Source of the DNA: Streptomyces sp. CB09001 | GTDB lineage: Bacteria; Actinomycetota; Actinomycetes; Streptomycetales; Streptomycetaceae | DNA length: 64,000 bases | Assembly (NCBI RefSeq): GCF_003369795.1 | Contig: NZ_CP026730.1 | Span: 2,790,001 to 2,854,000 of the forward strand | Direction: 5' to 3' | Shown: piece by piece, positions 52,634 to 60,695 of the stretch | How the letters are laid out: each line of letters begins with the position of its first letter | Position numbering within the stretch: position 1 is the stretch's first letter | Translations under genes and position numbers: made by a program | Notes under the pieces: generated by a model | Seen by the model: only the letters and a program-made list of their open reading frames with translations | Database searches by the model: none | Told to the model about the DNA's origin: nothing

Positions 52634-53296
52634 TCAATTCCCGGCGTTGCCGGTGTTGCCGCTGTTCCCCGCGTTGGGGGTGCTGCGGTGCCGTGACCGG
52701 TGCCATCGCCGCAGCAGGCCTTCGGGAACCTCTTCCGCGGTGACCGCGAAGACGAGATGGTCCCGCCAGGCTCCGTCGATGTGCAGATAACGCGGCCTGA
52801 GACCCTCCTCACGGAATCCGAGTTTCTCCACGACCCGGCGGCTGGGCGCGTTCTCGGGACGAATGCAGACCTCGACGCGGTGCAGTCCGACGGTGCGGAA
52901 ACAGTGGTCCACGGCCATCGCCACGGCCGTCGGCATCACCCCGCGGCCGGCCACCGCCTCGTCCACCCAGTAGCCGACGTGTCCGGAACACATCGAGCCC
53001 CAGGTGATGCCGGCCACCGTCAACTGGCCGACCAGCCGCCCCTGGTACTCGATGACGAACGGCAGCATCCGGCCCGCGTGGGCCTCGGACCTCAGGTGCC
53101 GCACCATCTGCCGGTAGGTCGGCCGGTGCGCGATCGGGCCGCCGGGCCCGGGCGGCGGGATGGTGGCCTCCCACGGGCGCAGCCAGTCCCGGTTGCGCCG
53201 GTTGACCTCGCGCCAGGTCCGCTGGTCGCGCAGCCTTATCGGCCTCAGGACGATGTCGCCGTCCGTCAGCTCGGCGGGCCAGGACGGGCCGTTCAG
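52634..53296 (-). CDS. RimJ/RimL-type GNAT acetyltransferase with probable CTG start
   Basis: 220 aa if started at CTG 53296. The family N-terminus WPAELTDGDIVLRPIRLRDQ and WREVNRRNRDWLRPWEATIP lies upstream of the first ATG (53107), so the ATG cannot be the true start. No ATG, GTG or TTG exists in frame before it. CTG 53296 overlaps the mogA stop (CTGA) and has GGTGGGGG 6 nt upstream. The core has VGYWVDEAVAGRGVMPTAVA (acetyl-CoA loop) and RPENAPSRRVVEKLGFREEG. The tail NAGNSGNTGNAGN is encoded by a small tandem repeat. It may acetylate a protein N-terminus. Confidence 0.8.
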   Translation of the reverse strand: MNGPSWPAELTDGDIVLRPIRLRDQRTWREVNRRNRDWLRPWEATIPPPGPGGPIAHRPTYRQMVRHLRSEAHAGRMLPFVIEYQGRLVGQLTVAGITWGSMCSGHVGYWVDEAVAGRGVMPTAVAMAVDHCFRTVGLHRVEVCIRPENAPSRRVVEKLGFREEGLRPRYLHIDGAWRDHLVFAVTAEEVPEGLLRRWHRSRHRSTPNAGNSGNTGNAGN

Positions 53297-53832
53297 CTCG
53301 CACCCCCACCGCTGGCGGGTCTCGGGTGGTCGCCGCCGCGGATCTGGTCCACGGCGTGCTTCAGCAGCGGCTCCAGCACCGCGAGACCGTCCTTCACCCC
53401 GCCGGAGGAGCCCGGCAGGTTGACGATCAGCGTGCCGTTCGCCACCCCGGCCAGTCCCCTGGACAGCGCCGCGGTGGGCACCTTGTCCCGGCCGTACGCC
53501 CGGATCGCCTCCGCGATGCCCGGGACCTCCCGGTCGATCACGGCCCGGGTGGCCTCCGGGGTGCGGTCGGTCGGCGAGATGCCGGTACCGCCGGTGGTGA
53601 CGATCACGGCGTAGCCCGCTTCGACGCCCGCGCGCAGGGCGGCCTCCACGGGGTCGCCGTCGGGGACGACCCGGGGGCCGTCGACGTCGAAACCGAAGCG
53701 GCGCAGGCCGTCGGCGATCAGCGGGCCGCCCTTGTCCTCGTAGACACCGGCGGCGGCCCGGTTGGACGCCGTGACCACCAGGGCGGCGTACGGCCCGGGG
53801 AGGGCGCCTCCCACGCCGGCGTCCGGCATCAT
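53293..53832 (-). CDS. mogA: Molybdopterin adenylyltransferase (MogA/MoaB)
   Basis: 179 aa. [20 protein letters not shown] and the molybdopterin-binding [17 protein letters not shown] define the family, with [19 protein letters not shown] toward the end. It adenylates molybdopterin before MoeA inserts molybdate. The first of two ATG codons (53832) overlaps the moaC stop (ATGA). Confidence 0.93.
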   Translation of the reverse strand: MMPDAGVGGALPGPYAALVVTASNRAAAGVYEDKGGPLIADGLRRFGFDVDGPRVVPDGDPVEAALRAGVEAGYAVIVTTGGTGISPTDRTPEATRAVIDREVPGIAEAIRAYGRDKVPTAALSRGLAGVANGTLIVNLPGSSGGVKDGLAVLEPLLKHAVDQIRGGDHPRPASGGGAS

Positions 53833-54341
53833 GACCGGTTCCAGTCGCCGGACTTGCCGCCCGTCTTCTGCTCCACCCGCACGTCCGTGATGACCGCTCC
53901 CTTGTCGACCGCCTTGACCATGTCGACCACGGTGAGCGCGGCGACGGAGACCGCGGTGAGCGCCTCCATCTCGACGCCCGTGCGATCCGTCGTCCGCACC
54001 GTGGCGGTGATCTCCACGGCGTCGTCCGCGACCGACAGGTCCAGTTTCACACCGGAGACCGACAACGGGTGGCACAAGGGGATCAGGTCGGGGGTCCGCT
54101 TGGCGCCCATGATGCCCGCGATCCGGGCGGTGGCCAGGGCGTCGCCCTTCGGCACGCCCTCGCCGCGCAGCAGCTCGACCACGCGGGGCGCGACGAGGAC
54201 GCGTCCACTGGCGCGGGCGGTGCGGGCGGTCACGTCCTTGCCGGACACGTCGACCATCCGGGCGGCGCCCGCTTCGTCGATGTGCGTCAGCCGGCCCTGC
54301 GGGTCCTGTCCGCTGCTCGGCGGTCGGTCCTGCGTACTCAT
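53829..54341 (-). CDS. moaC: Cyclic pyranopterin monophosphate synthase MoaC
   Basis: 170 aa. Signatures: [38 protein letters not shown] (active-site Lys and His), [20 protein letters not shown] and [11 protein letters not shown] (catalytic Lys). It converts the MoaA product to cPMP. The ATG at 54341 has a GGGAG somewhat far upstream. moaA is not in the window. Confidence 0.95.
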   Translation of the reverse strand: MSTQDRPPSSGQDPQGRLTHIDEAGAARMVDVSGKDVTARTARASGRVLVAPRVVELLRGEGVPKGDALATARIAGIMGAKRTPDLIPLCHPLSVSGVKLDLSVADDAVEITATVRTTDRTGVEMEALTAVSVAALTVVDMVKAVDKGAVITDVRVEQKTGGKSGDWNRS

Positions 54342-54427
54342 GCTCGTGTGGCGCTCCCGGTCCTGGCCCGGCGCGGTGCGGCGCGTGGGCCTGCTGTGCG
54401 CGACACGCTACCGCCATCGGGCCCCGC

Positions 54428-55777
54428 TCAGCCGAGCAGGACCACCTCGACCTCGGTGCCGGGCTCGACGGACTCGGTGTCCTCGGGGACGACGATCAGC
54501 GCGTTCGCCTGCGCGAGGGCGGCCACGAGATGCGAGCCGGAGCCGCCGACCGGGGTGACCGAACCGTCGGCGTGGCTGCCCCGCAGGAACTGCCTGCGGC
54601 CCTTCGGCGAGGTCAGCGCCTTGTCCGCGGCCAGGGACGCGGTGACCGTCGGGCGGTGCACGTCGGGCAGCCCCATGAGGGTGCGGATCGCGGGGCGCAC
54701 GAACAGCTCGAAGGAGACGTACGACGACACCGGGTTGCCGGGCAGGGCGAGCAGCGGGGTGTGGTCGGGGCCGACGGAGCCGAAGCCCTGGGGCTTGCCG
54801 GGCTGCATGGCGAGCTTGCGGAAGTCCACGCCGCCGCCCGGCTCGTCCTCGTCGCCGACGTGCGCCAGCGCCTCCTTGACCACGTCGTACGCGCCGACGC
54901 TCACCCCGCCGGTGGTGACCATCAGGTCGGCGCGCACCAGTTGGTCCTCGATGGTGGAGCGCAGGGTCTCGGCGTCGTCGGCGACCGCGCCCACGCGGTA
55001 GGCGATGGCGCCGGCGTCGCGGGCGGCCGCGGTGAGGGCGAAGCTGTTGGAGTCGTAGATCTGACCGGACGCCAGCTGCTCGTCGGGCTGGACGAGTTCG
55101 CTGCCGGTGGAGAGCACCACCACGCGCGGGCGCGGGCGCACCCGTACGGTGCCCCGGCCGATCGCGGCCAGCAGGCCGATCTGCGGCGGGCCGAGGACGG
55201 TGCCCGCCGCCAGGGCGCGGTCGCCGGAGCGGACGTCGCTGCCCTTGGCGCGTACGTGCGCGCGCTCCTCGGCCGGCCGGTACACGTGCACGTGTCCCTC
55301 GGCGCCCTCCGGGGCCAGGCTGCGGGCCCGCATTCCGGAGACGGGGCCCTCGCCCGACCCGCCGTCGGTCCACTCCACGGGCACGACGGCCTCGGCGCCG
55401 GGCGGCAGCGGGGCGCCGGTCATGATGCGGGCGGCCTGGCCGGGGCCGACGGACGGCGCCTCGGCCTGGCCGGCCGCGACGTCCCCGACGACCTCCAGGA
55501 CGGCGGGGAACTCCTCGCTGGCGCCCGCGACGTCGGTGACCCGCACCGCGTAACCGTCCATGGAGCTGTTGTCGAACGGCGGCAGGGACAGCGGCACCGT
55601 GATGTCGTCGACGAGGACACAGCCCTGGGCGTCGAGCAGGTTCAGCTCGATGGGATCCAGGGGACGGACGGTGGACAGGACGTCGTCCAGGTGGTCCTGC
55701 ACCGACCACAGCCGGTCCGGGCCGGGGCCCGCGGCGGCGTGGTCGTGCCCGGGGTCACGGTGCGCGCTGCTGCTCAA
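54428..55777 (-). CDS. moeA: MoeA-family molybdotransferase / gephyrin-like Glp
   Basis: 449 aa with the four-domain MoeA plan: LPPFDNSSMDGYAVRV, TGAPLPPGAEAVVPVE, VVLSTGSELVQPDEQLASGQ with YDSN, TTGGVSVGAYDVV, MQPGKPQGFG, LPGNPVSSYVSF. The active-site Asp and binding loops are intact. The TTG at 55777 overlaps the galU stop (TTGA); no better start exists nearby. In Corynebacterium a MoeA paralogue (Glp) binds GlpR/SepX and acts in cell division. The sepX gene downstream on the same strand raises that possibility here, alongside or instead of cofactor synthesis. Confidence 0.9.
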   Translation of the reverse strand: MSSSAHRDPGHDHAAAGPGPDRLWSVQDHLDDVLSTVRPLDPIELNLLDAQGCVLVDDITVPLSLPPFDNSSMDGYAVRVTDVAGASEEFPAVLEVVGDVAAGQAEAPSVGPGQAARIMTGAPLPPGAEAVVPVEWTDGGSGEGPVSGMRARSLAPEGAEGHVHVYRPAEERAHVRAKGSDVRSGDRALAAGTVLGPPQIGLLAAIGRGTVRVRPRPRVVVLSTGSELVQPDEQLASGQIYDSNSFALTAAARDAGAIAYRVGAVADDAETLRSTIEDQLVRADLMVTTGGVSVGAYDVVKEALAHVGDEDEPGGGVDFRKLAMQPGKPQGFGSVGPDHTPLLALPGNPVSSYVSFELFVRPAIRTLMGLPDVHRPTVTASLAADKALTSPKGRRQFLRGSHADGSVTPVGGSGSHLVAALAQANALIVVPEDTESVEPGTEVEVVLLG

Positions 55778-56685
55778 CGTCCCTGCATCTCCTCGGCTAC
55801 GTAACTGCGAAGCCAGGTCCGGAAGTCCGGGCCCAGGTCTTCACGTTCGCATGCGAGTCGGACAATGGCACGCAGGTAGTCGCCGCGGTCGCCGGTGTCA
55901 TAGCGGCGGCCCTTGAAGACGACGCCGTGCACCGGGCCGCCGACGGACTCGTCCTCGGCGAGCTGCTGGAGGGCGTCGGTCAGCTGGATCTCGCCGCCGC
56001 GCCCGGGCTCCGTCTTGCGGAGTATGTCGAAGACGTGCGGGTCGAGGACGTAGCGGCCGATGATGGCGTAGTTGGACGGGGCGTCGGCCGGGTCCGGCTT
56101 CTCGACCAGTCCGCCGACCTTGACCACGTCGCTGTCCGCGGTGCTCTCCACGGCCGCGCAGCCGTAGAGGTGGATCTGCTCCGGTGCGACCTCCATGAGG
56201 GCGATCACGCTGCCGCCGTACTGCTCCTGGACGTCGATCATGCGCTGGAGCAGGGGGTCGCGCGGGTCGATCAGGTCGTCGCCGAGCAGGACCGCGAAGG
56301 GCTCGTGGCCGACGTGCGGGGCGGCGCACAGCACGGCGTGGCCGAGGCCCTTGGGGTCGCCCTGGCGGACGTAGTGCATCATCGCGAGGTCGCTGGACTC
56401 CTGGACCTTGGCCAGACGGCTCGCGTCGCCCTTCTTCTGGAGGGCGGACTCCAGTTCGTAGTTGCGGTCGAAGTGGTCTTCCAAGGGGCGCTTGTTTCGG
56501 CCCGTGACCATGAGGACGTCGCCGAGGCCGGCGGCCACGGCCTCTTCGACCACGTACTGGATCGCCGGCTTGTCGACGACCGGCAGCATCTCCTTGGGAG
56601 TGGCCTTGGTGGCCGGCAGGAACCGGGTACCGAGACCGGCTGCTGGGATGACAGCCTTGTTGATCCTGGGGTGGGACTGAGTCAT
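55774..56685 (-). CDS. galU: UTP-glucose-1-phosphate uridylyltransferase
   Basis: 303 aa. Nucleotide-binding signature AAGLGTRFLPATKATPKEML, then FAVLLGDDLID, KPDPADAPSNYAIIGRYVL and RGGEIQLTDALQQL. It makes UDP-glucose for trehalose, glycans and the Leloir cycle (see galTEK at 4-7 kb). The ATG at 56685 has GGTGG upstream; an ATG four codons earlier is possible. First gene of the galU-moeA-moaC-mogA-GNAT chain, divergent from the cyclo-ligase gene. Confidence 0.95.
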   Translation of the reverse strand: MTQSHPRINKAVIPAAGLGTRFLPATKATPKEMLPVVDKPAIQYVVEEAVAAGLGDVLMVTGRNKRPLEDHFDRNYELESALQKKGDASRLAKVQESSDLAMMHYVRQGDPKGLGHAVLCAAPHVGHEPFAVLLGDDLIDPRDPLLQRMIDVQEQYGGSVIALMEVAPEQIHLYGCAAVESTADSDVVKVGGLVEKPDPADAPSNYAIIGRYVLDPHVFDILRKTEPGRGGEIQLTDALQQLAEDESVGGPVHGVVFKGRRYDTGDRGDYLRAIVRLACEREDLGPDFRTWLRSYVAEEMQGR

Positions 56686-56778
56686 GCGCGCCACCATATC
56701 CGGTGCCTATAGGGAGAATCTGTGACTCGGGATCATTCGCGCTCATACGAGCGCATTAGCGTGTTACGGGAGTTGCCC

Positions 56779-57393
56779 ATGCCTCATACCGATCCTGCCG
56801 ACGAACCTGACAAGCGGACATTGCGGCGGGATTTCCTCACTGCGAGGAACAGGTTGACACCGGATGACGTGCGGGAATCCGCCGACGCTCTGGCCCGGCG
56901 GGCGCTGGAACTGCCGGAGGTCGCGGGGGCGCGCGCCGTGGCGGCGTACGTCTCCGTGGGCGCCGAGCCGGGCACCCTCGCGCTCCTGGACGCGCTGCGC
57001 GCGCGGGGGGTGCGCGTACTGCTGCCCGCACTGCTGCCGGACAACGACCTGGACTGGGGCGAGTACCACGGGGAGGGCTCCCTCGCGCGGGTGCGCCGCG
57101 GCGGGCGGATGGAGCTGTTGGAGCCCGCCGGTGAGCGGCTGGGGCCGGAGGCGGTGACGCGGGCGGACGTCGTGCTGCTGCCCGGAGTCGCGGTGGACGG
57201 CCGCGGTCTGCGCCTGGGCCGCGGGGGCGGCTCGTACGACCGGGTACTGGCCCGGCTGGAAGCGGCGGGCGCACGCCCCGCGCTGCTGGTGCTGCTCTAC
57301 GACCGGGAGGTCGTCGCGCACGTCCCCGCGGAGCCGCACGACCGGCCGGTGGACGCGGTGGTGACACCGTCGGGGGTGCGCAGGTTCCGCTGA
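56779..57393 (+). CDS. 5-formyltetrahydrofolate cyclo-ligase
   Basis: 204 aa. The N-terminal DKRTLRRDFLTARN carries the substrate-phosphate lysine/arginine. VLLPGVAVDGRGLRLGRGGG and GSYDRVL form the ATP-binding signature. It converts 5-formyl-THF to 5,10-methenyl-THF. The ATG at 56779 is preferred because GGGAG lies 6 nt upstream; a 19-codon longer frame has no ribosome site. Divergent from galU over a 93-bp gap. Confidence 0.93.
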   Translation: MPHTDPADEPDKRTLRRDFLTARNRLTPDDVRESADALARRALELPEVAGARAVAAYVSVGAEPGTLALLDALRARGVRVLLPALLPDNDLDWGEYHGEGSLARVRRGGRMELLEPAGERLGPEAVTRADVVLLPGVAVDGRGLRLGRGGGSYDRVLARLEAAGARPALLVLLYDREVVAHVPAEPHDRPVDAVVTPSGVRRFR

Positions 57394-57416
57394 CGCCCGG
57401 ACCTGCGGGTACGCAC

Positions 57417-57465
57417 GGCTGCACACGGGTGACGCGCGGCTGCACACGGCTACGGCTGCACACGG
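57417..57465. repeat. Three short direct repeats
   Basis: GGCTGCACACGG occurs at 57417-57428, 57438-57449 and 57454-57465, with spacings of 21 and 16 bp, immediately before a large palindrome. No function assigned. Confidence 0.7.
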
Positions 57466-57471
57466 GTGCAC

Positions 57472-57513
57472 ACGGGAAACGGCCTCCACGCGCGCGTGGA
57501 GGCCGTTTCCCGT
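57472..57513. terminator. Perfect 42-bp palindrome, bidirectional terminator
   Basis: Bases 57472-57492 (beginning ACGGGAAACGGCC) are the exact reverse complement of 57493-57513, giving a continuous palindrome. It lies between convergent genes, 78 nt past the cyclo-ligase stop and 18 nt past the acylase stop. Confidence 0.88.
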
Positions 57514-57531
57514 ACGACGGGTGCGGTCCGG

Positions 57532-60351
57532 CTACGGCTTGAGCACCAGCGTGTCGCTCGTGCTCTCGTCGACGGCCTTCCTCGAGAAGGACCACGGCAG
57601 CAGCTCGCCGTTCGCCCACTTGTCGGTCTGGTCCGTGTAGTGGGCGCTGTAGGCGTGCCCGGAGGCGCCGGTGAGATTGATCCAGCGGGACTTGTCGAGG
57701 TCGCCGAGGTTGACCACCATCCGCATGGACGGCACCCAGATCACCCCGTAGCCGCCGGCCGCGTTCCAGCCGGAGGCGTTGACCGCAGCCTCACCCCCGC
57801 TGAGCTTCCAGGGACCACGGTTGAGGGCGTACTTCAGGAAGCCGGGGCCCTCGGTGCCCAGGGTCTGGTTCTTCAGGAACAGGCGGTGCAGGCGGCCCCA
57901 GTTCCAGGTGTCGATGTCCTTGCCGAGCTTGGCGGTCAGCTCCCAGCGGGCGTCGGTCATGGCCCGCTTGAACAGGTCGTCGCGGTTGTGGTCGGCGCCC
58001 TTGCGGGTGCCGTTGGCCGGCGTCGTCCACCAGTCGCTCTTCGGCTTCTCCATCAGCGTGCGGACCACCTCGAACCAGCGGTCGCCGCCGTCCGGCTGCG
58101 CCTGGTCCGCGTCGCGCTGGCCGCACTCGCGGACCTTGTTGGTCTCGTCCGCCGGTCCGGTGGTGTTGACCGGGTCCACCCACAGGCACTGGCCCTCGAC
58201 CCGCAGCTCCTTGGGCAGCTTGTTGCCGAAGGCGAGCTTGAGGATGTTGCGCCAGACCGCGTTGAAATAGGCGGCGGCGGCCGAGTCGGCGTCCTGGGTG
58301 TAGTCCCAGCCCTCCAGCAGCTTCTGCGCCTCGCGGACGTCCTTGTCGGCGATGTCGATCTTCAGCAGCTGGGGCACGAGCAGCTTGGCCATCTCGCTGC
58401 TGTTGTCCAGCTGCATCTGGCGCATGTCGTCGGTGGAGATCTTGCCGCCGTCCTTGATCTTCTGCTCGATCAGGGAGGTGATGCGCTGGCTGCGGGCGCC
58501 GTAGCCCCAGTCCGTGGTCAGCGTGTACGGGTACTTGTCCGCGTCCACGACGGCCTGGTTGGCGGTCACGATGTAACCGCGCTCCGGGTCGTACTCGTAG
58601 GGCAGCTCGTCCTGGTCGATGTACTCGCCGGTCCAGCGGAACTTCGGGTCCCAGCCCGGCGCCGGGACCGAGCCGTCGTGGCCCTCGGCGCGCACCGGGA
58701 TCCGGCCCGGCAGCGTGTAGCCGATGTGCTCTTCGTCGGCGTAGACCAGGTTCTGCGAGGGCACGTCGAACAGCGTGGCGGCCTCGCGGAAGTCGTCCCA
58801 GTTCTGCGCCCGGTCGATGGCGAAGACGGCGTCCATGCTGGTGCCCGCCTCGAGCGCGGTCCAGCGCAGCGCGACGCCGTATCCGTCGCCGCGGTCGGGG
58901 GCGGCGGTCTCGACGGTGGCCTTCTTGCCGGTCTTCACCAGCTCGTCGTCGCGGTCGGAGAGCAGGGGGCCGTTGTTCGTCTCACGGACGACGATCTTCT
59001 TGGAGTCGCCGCCGGCGACCTTGATGGTCTCCTCGCGCGTCTCGAACGGGACCACCTTGCCGCCGTACTGGTAGCCCTCGCCGGTGATCTTCTCCAGGTA
59101 GAGGTCGGTGACGTCGGCGCCGGAGTTGGTCAGGCCCCAGGCGATCTCCCGGTTGTGGCCGACGACCACACCGGGCATGCCCGCGAAGGTGTACCCGGCG
59201 ACGTCGTACCGGCACTTGTCGGAGACGGTGCGGCAGTGCAGGCCCATCTGGTACCAGACGGACGGCAGGGACGGCGACAGGTGCGGGTCGTTGGCCAGCA
59301 GGGGCTTGCCGGTGATGGTGTGCTTGCCGGAGACGACCCACGAGTTGGAGCCGATGCCGTTGCCGTTCACGCCGACGGCGGTGGGGACGTTGTCCAGGAC
59401 GTTCTGGAGCCCGGCCAGTTGGCCCTCCAGGGCGCTGCCGGAGCCGGTCCCCGTGCCAGTGCCGGTCCCCGTACCGGTGCCCGTACCCGTACCGCTGCCG
59501 GTCCCCGTGCCCGTGCCGTCGCTCTCGTCGCCGCCCGGCGTACCGCCGCCGTCGAACGTCTCGGTCAGCTCGTCGTACTGGCCCTCCTGGACGATCGCCT
59601 TGTTGCGGTCGTACGGGTAGGCCGGGTAGAGGTCGGCGACCTGCTTGGGGCCGAGGCGGCTGGTCATCAGCGCCCGGTCGACCTCGTCCTGCATGTTGCC
59701 GCGCAGGTCCCAGGCCATCGCCTTCAGCCAGGCCACGGAGTCGACCGGGGTCCACTCCTGGGGCTTGTAGTCGTTGGTGAAGCCGAGGGCCGCGTACTCC
59801 AGGGAGATGTCCGCGCCGTCCTTGCCCTTCAGGTAGGCGTTGACGCCCTTGGCGTACGCCTGGAGGTACTTCTTCGTGGAGTCCGAGAGCTTCTCGTCGT
59901 ACTCCTTCTTCGCCACCCGGTGCCAGCCCAGCGTGCGCAGGAACTCGTCGTTGTCGATCTGGCTCTTGCCGAACATCTCCGACAGGCGCCCGGCGGTCAT
60001 GTGCCGGCGGACGTCCATCTCGTAGAACCGGTCCTGCGCCTGGACGTAGCCCTGCGCCATGAACAGGTCCTCCTCGGTGGAGGCGTAGACCTGAGGGATG
60101 CCGTACCCGTCGCGCTTGACGTCGACCGGGCCCGACAGGCCGTCCAGCGTGATCGAGCCCTTGGTCTGCGGGAAGGACGCGCGGACGGTGCTGATCGACC
60201 AGTACGCCCCGTAGGCGAGGCCGCCGATGAGGGCCAGGACCAGCACGAGGACGAGCAGGCGGCCCTTGCGCCCCTTGCGCCCCTTCTTCCTGCCGGACGT
60301 GCCGGACGTGCCGGACTGCTGACCCGTGGAGGCGGTGGTGGTGGGGGGCAT
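57532..60351 (-). CDS. Penicillin acylase family N-terminal-nucleophile amidase
   Basis: 939 aa. A Lys/Gly-rich N-terminus and one membrane anchor (about 31-50, LLVLVLVLALIGGLAYGAY) lead into the alpha-chain region. A spacer of alternating Gly-Thr (about 275-300) and then the beta chain follow. The beta chain probably starts at S335 in GIGSNSWVVSG, the catalytic Ser-Asn-Ser-Trp motif. LLANDPHLSPSLPSVWYQM and RWTALEAG are further family motifs. Autocatalytic cleavage would expose Ser335. Substrates may be acyl-homoserine lactones, acylated antibiotics or lipopeptides. AAGGA lies 5 nt before the ATG. Confidence 0.92.
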   Translation of the reverse strand: MPPTTTASTGQQSGTSGTSGRKKGRKGRKGRLLVLVLVLALIGGLAYGAYWSISTVRASFPQTKGSITLDGLSGPVDVKRDGYGIPQVYASTEEDLFMAQGYVQAQDRFYEMDVRRHMTAGRLSEMFGKSQIDNDEFLRTLGWHRVAKKEYDEKLSDSTKKYLQAYAKGVNAYLKGKDGADISLEYAALGFTNDYKPQEWTPVDSVAWLKAMAWDLRGNMQDEVDRALMTSRLGPKQVADLYPAYPYDRNKAIVQEGQYDELTETFDGGGTPGGDESDGTGTGTGSGTGTGTGTGTGTGTGTGSGSALEGQLAGLQNVLDNVPTAVGVNGNGIGSNSWVVSGKHTITGKPLLANDPHLSPSLPSVWYQMGLHCRTVSDKCRYDVAGYTFAGMPGVVVGHNREIAWGLTNSGADVTDLYLEKITGEGYQYGGKVVPFETREETIKVAGGDSKKIVVRETNNGPLLSDRDDELVKTGKKATVETAAPDRGDGYGVALRWTALEAGTSMDAVFAIDRAQNWDDFREAATLFDVPSQNLVYADEEHIGYTLPGRIPVRAEGHDGSVPAPGWDPKFRWTGEYIDQDELPYEYDPERGYIVTANQAVVDADKYPYTLTTDWGYGARSQRITSLIEQKIKDGGKISTDDMRQMQLDNSSEMAKLLVPQLLKIDIADKDVREAQKLLEGWDYTQDADSAAAAYFNAVWRNILKLAFGNKLPKELRVEGQCLWVDPVNTTGPADETNKVRECGQRDADQAQPDGGDRWFEVVRTLMEKPKSDWWTTPANGTRKGADHNRDDLFKRAMTDARWELTAKLGKDIDTWNWGRLHRLFLKNQTLGTEGPGFLKYALNRGPWKLSGGEAAVNASGWNAAGGYGVIWVPSMRMVVNLGDLDKSRWINLTGASGHAYSAHYTDQTDKWANGELLPWSFSRKAVDESTSDTLVLKP

Positions 60352-60695
60352 CGCTGTCCTTGCTGTCCTAACACGAGCGGCAGGGGCGGGCTGTGCTTCG
60401 TACGGAGCGCCGGGCGCTGAACGCCGAACGCTGGAGCAACTGTAGGCGCAGGCCCGGCTCCGCCTTGACGCGGAGTCGGGTACGCGGACGCACGGGCGTT
60501 CGATCTTGCCAAGCCGAGCGTCAAGAAAGCGTCAAGAGTTAGGTAAGGTAACGAAGTAGTTGCCCGCAGAGCATGGCGGATTCGTGTGCCATGGGGTGGT
60601 GCGCCGGTGCACCACCGGTGCACGCCTCGCGCGCCGAGCGGGCGCGCTCGCCCGCGCTGTGATCCACGCTGTGCGCCAGGGAAAGGGAACGGCCG
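60352..60695. promoter_or_regulatory. 344-bp divergent intergenic region with 11-bp direct repeats
   Basis: No gene seen between the acylase and antiporter starts. At 60517-60538 AGCGTCAAGAA and AGCGTCAAGAG stand head to tail with an exact 11-bp period, the helical phasing used by OmpR/PhoB-type regulators. TTAGGTAAGGTAACG follows directly (60539-60553) and resembles the left half of an iron box. Both are 140-180 bp before the antiporter start. Confidence 0.55.

Noticed and set aside
60539..60557. Iron box (DmdR/IdeR site) before the antiporter
   Set aside because: Only the left half matches the TTAGGTTAGGCTAACCTAA type; about half of the 19 positions agree, so not claimed as a separate site.
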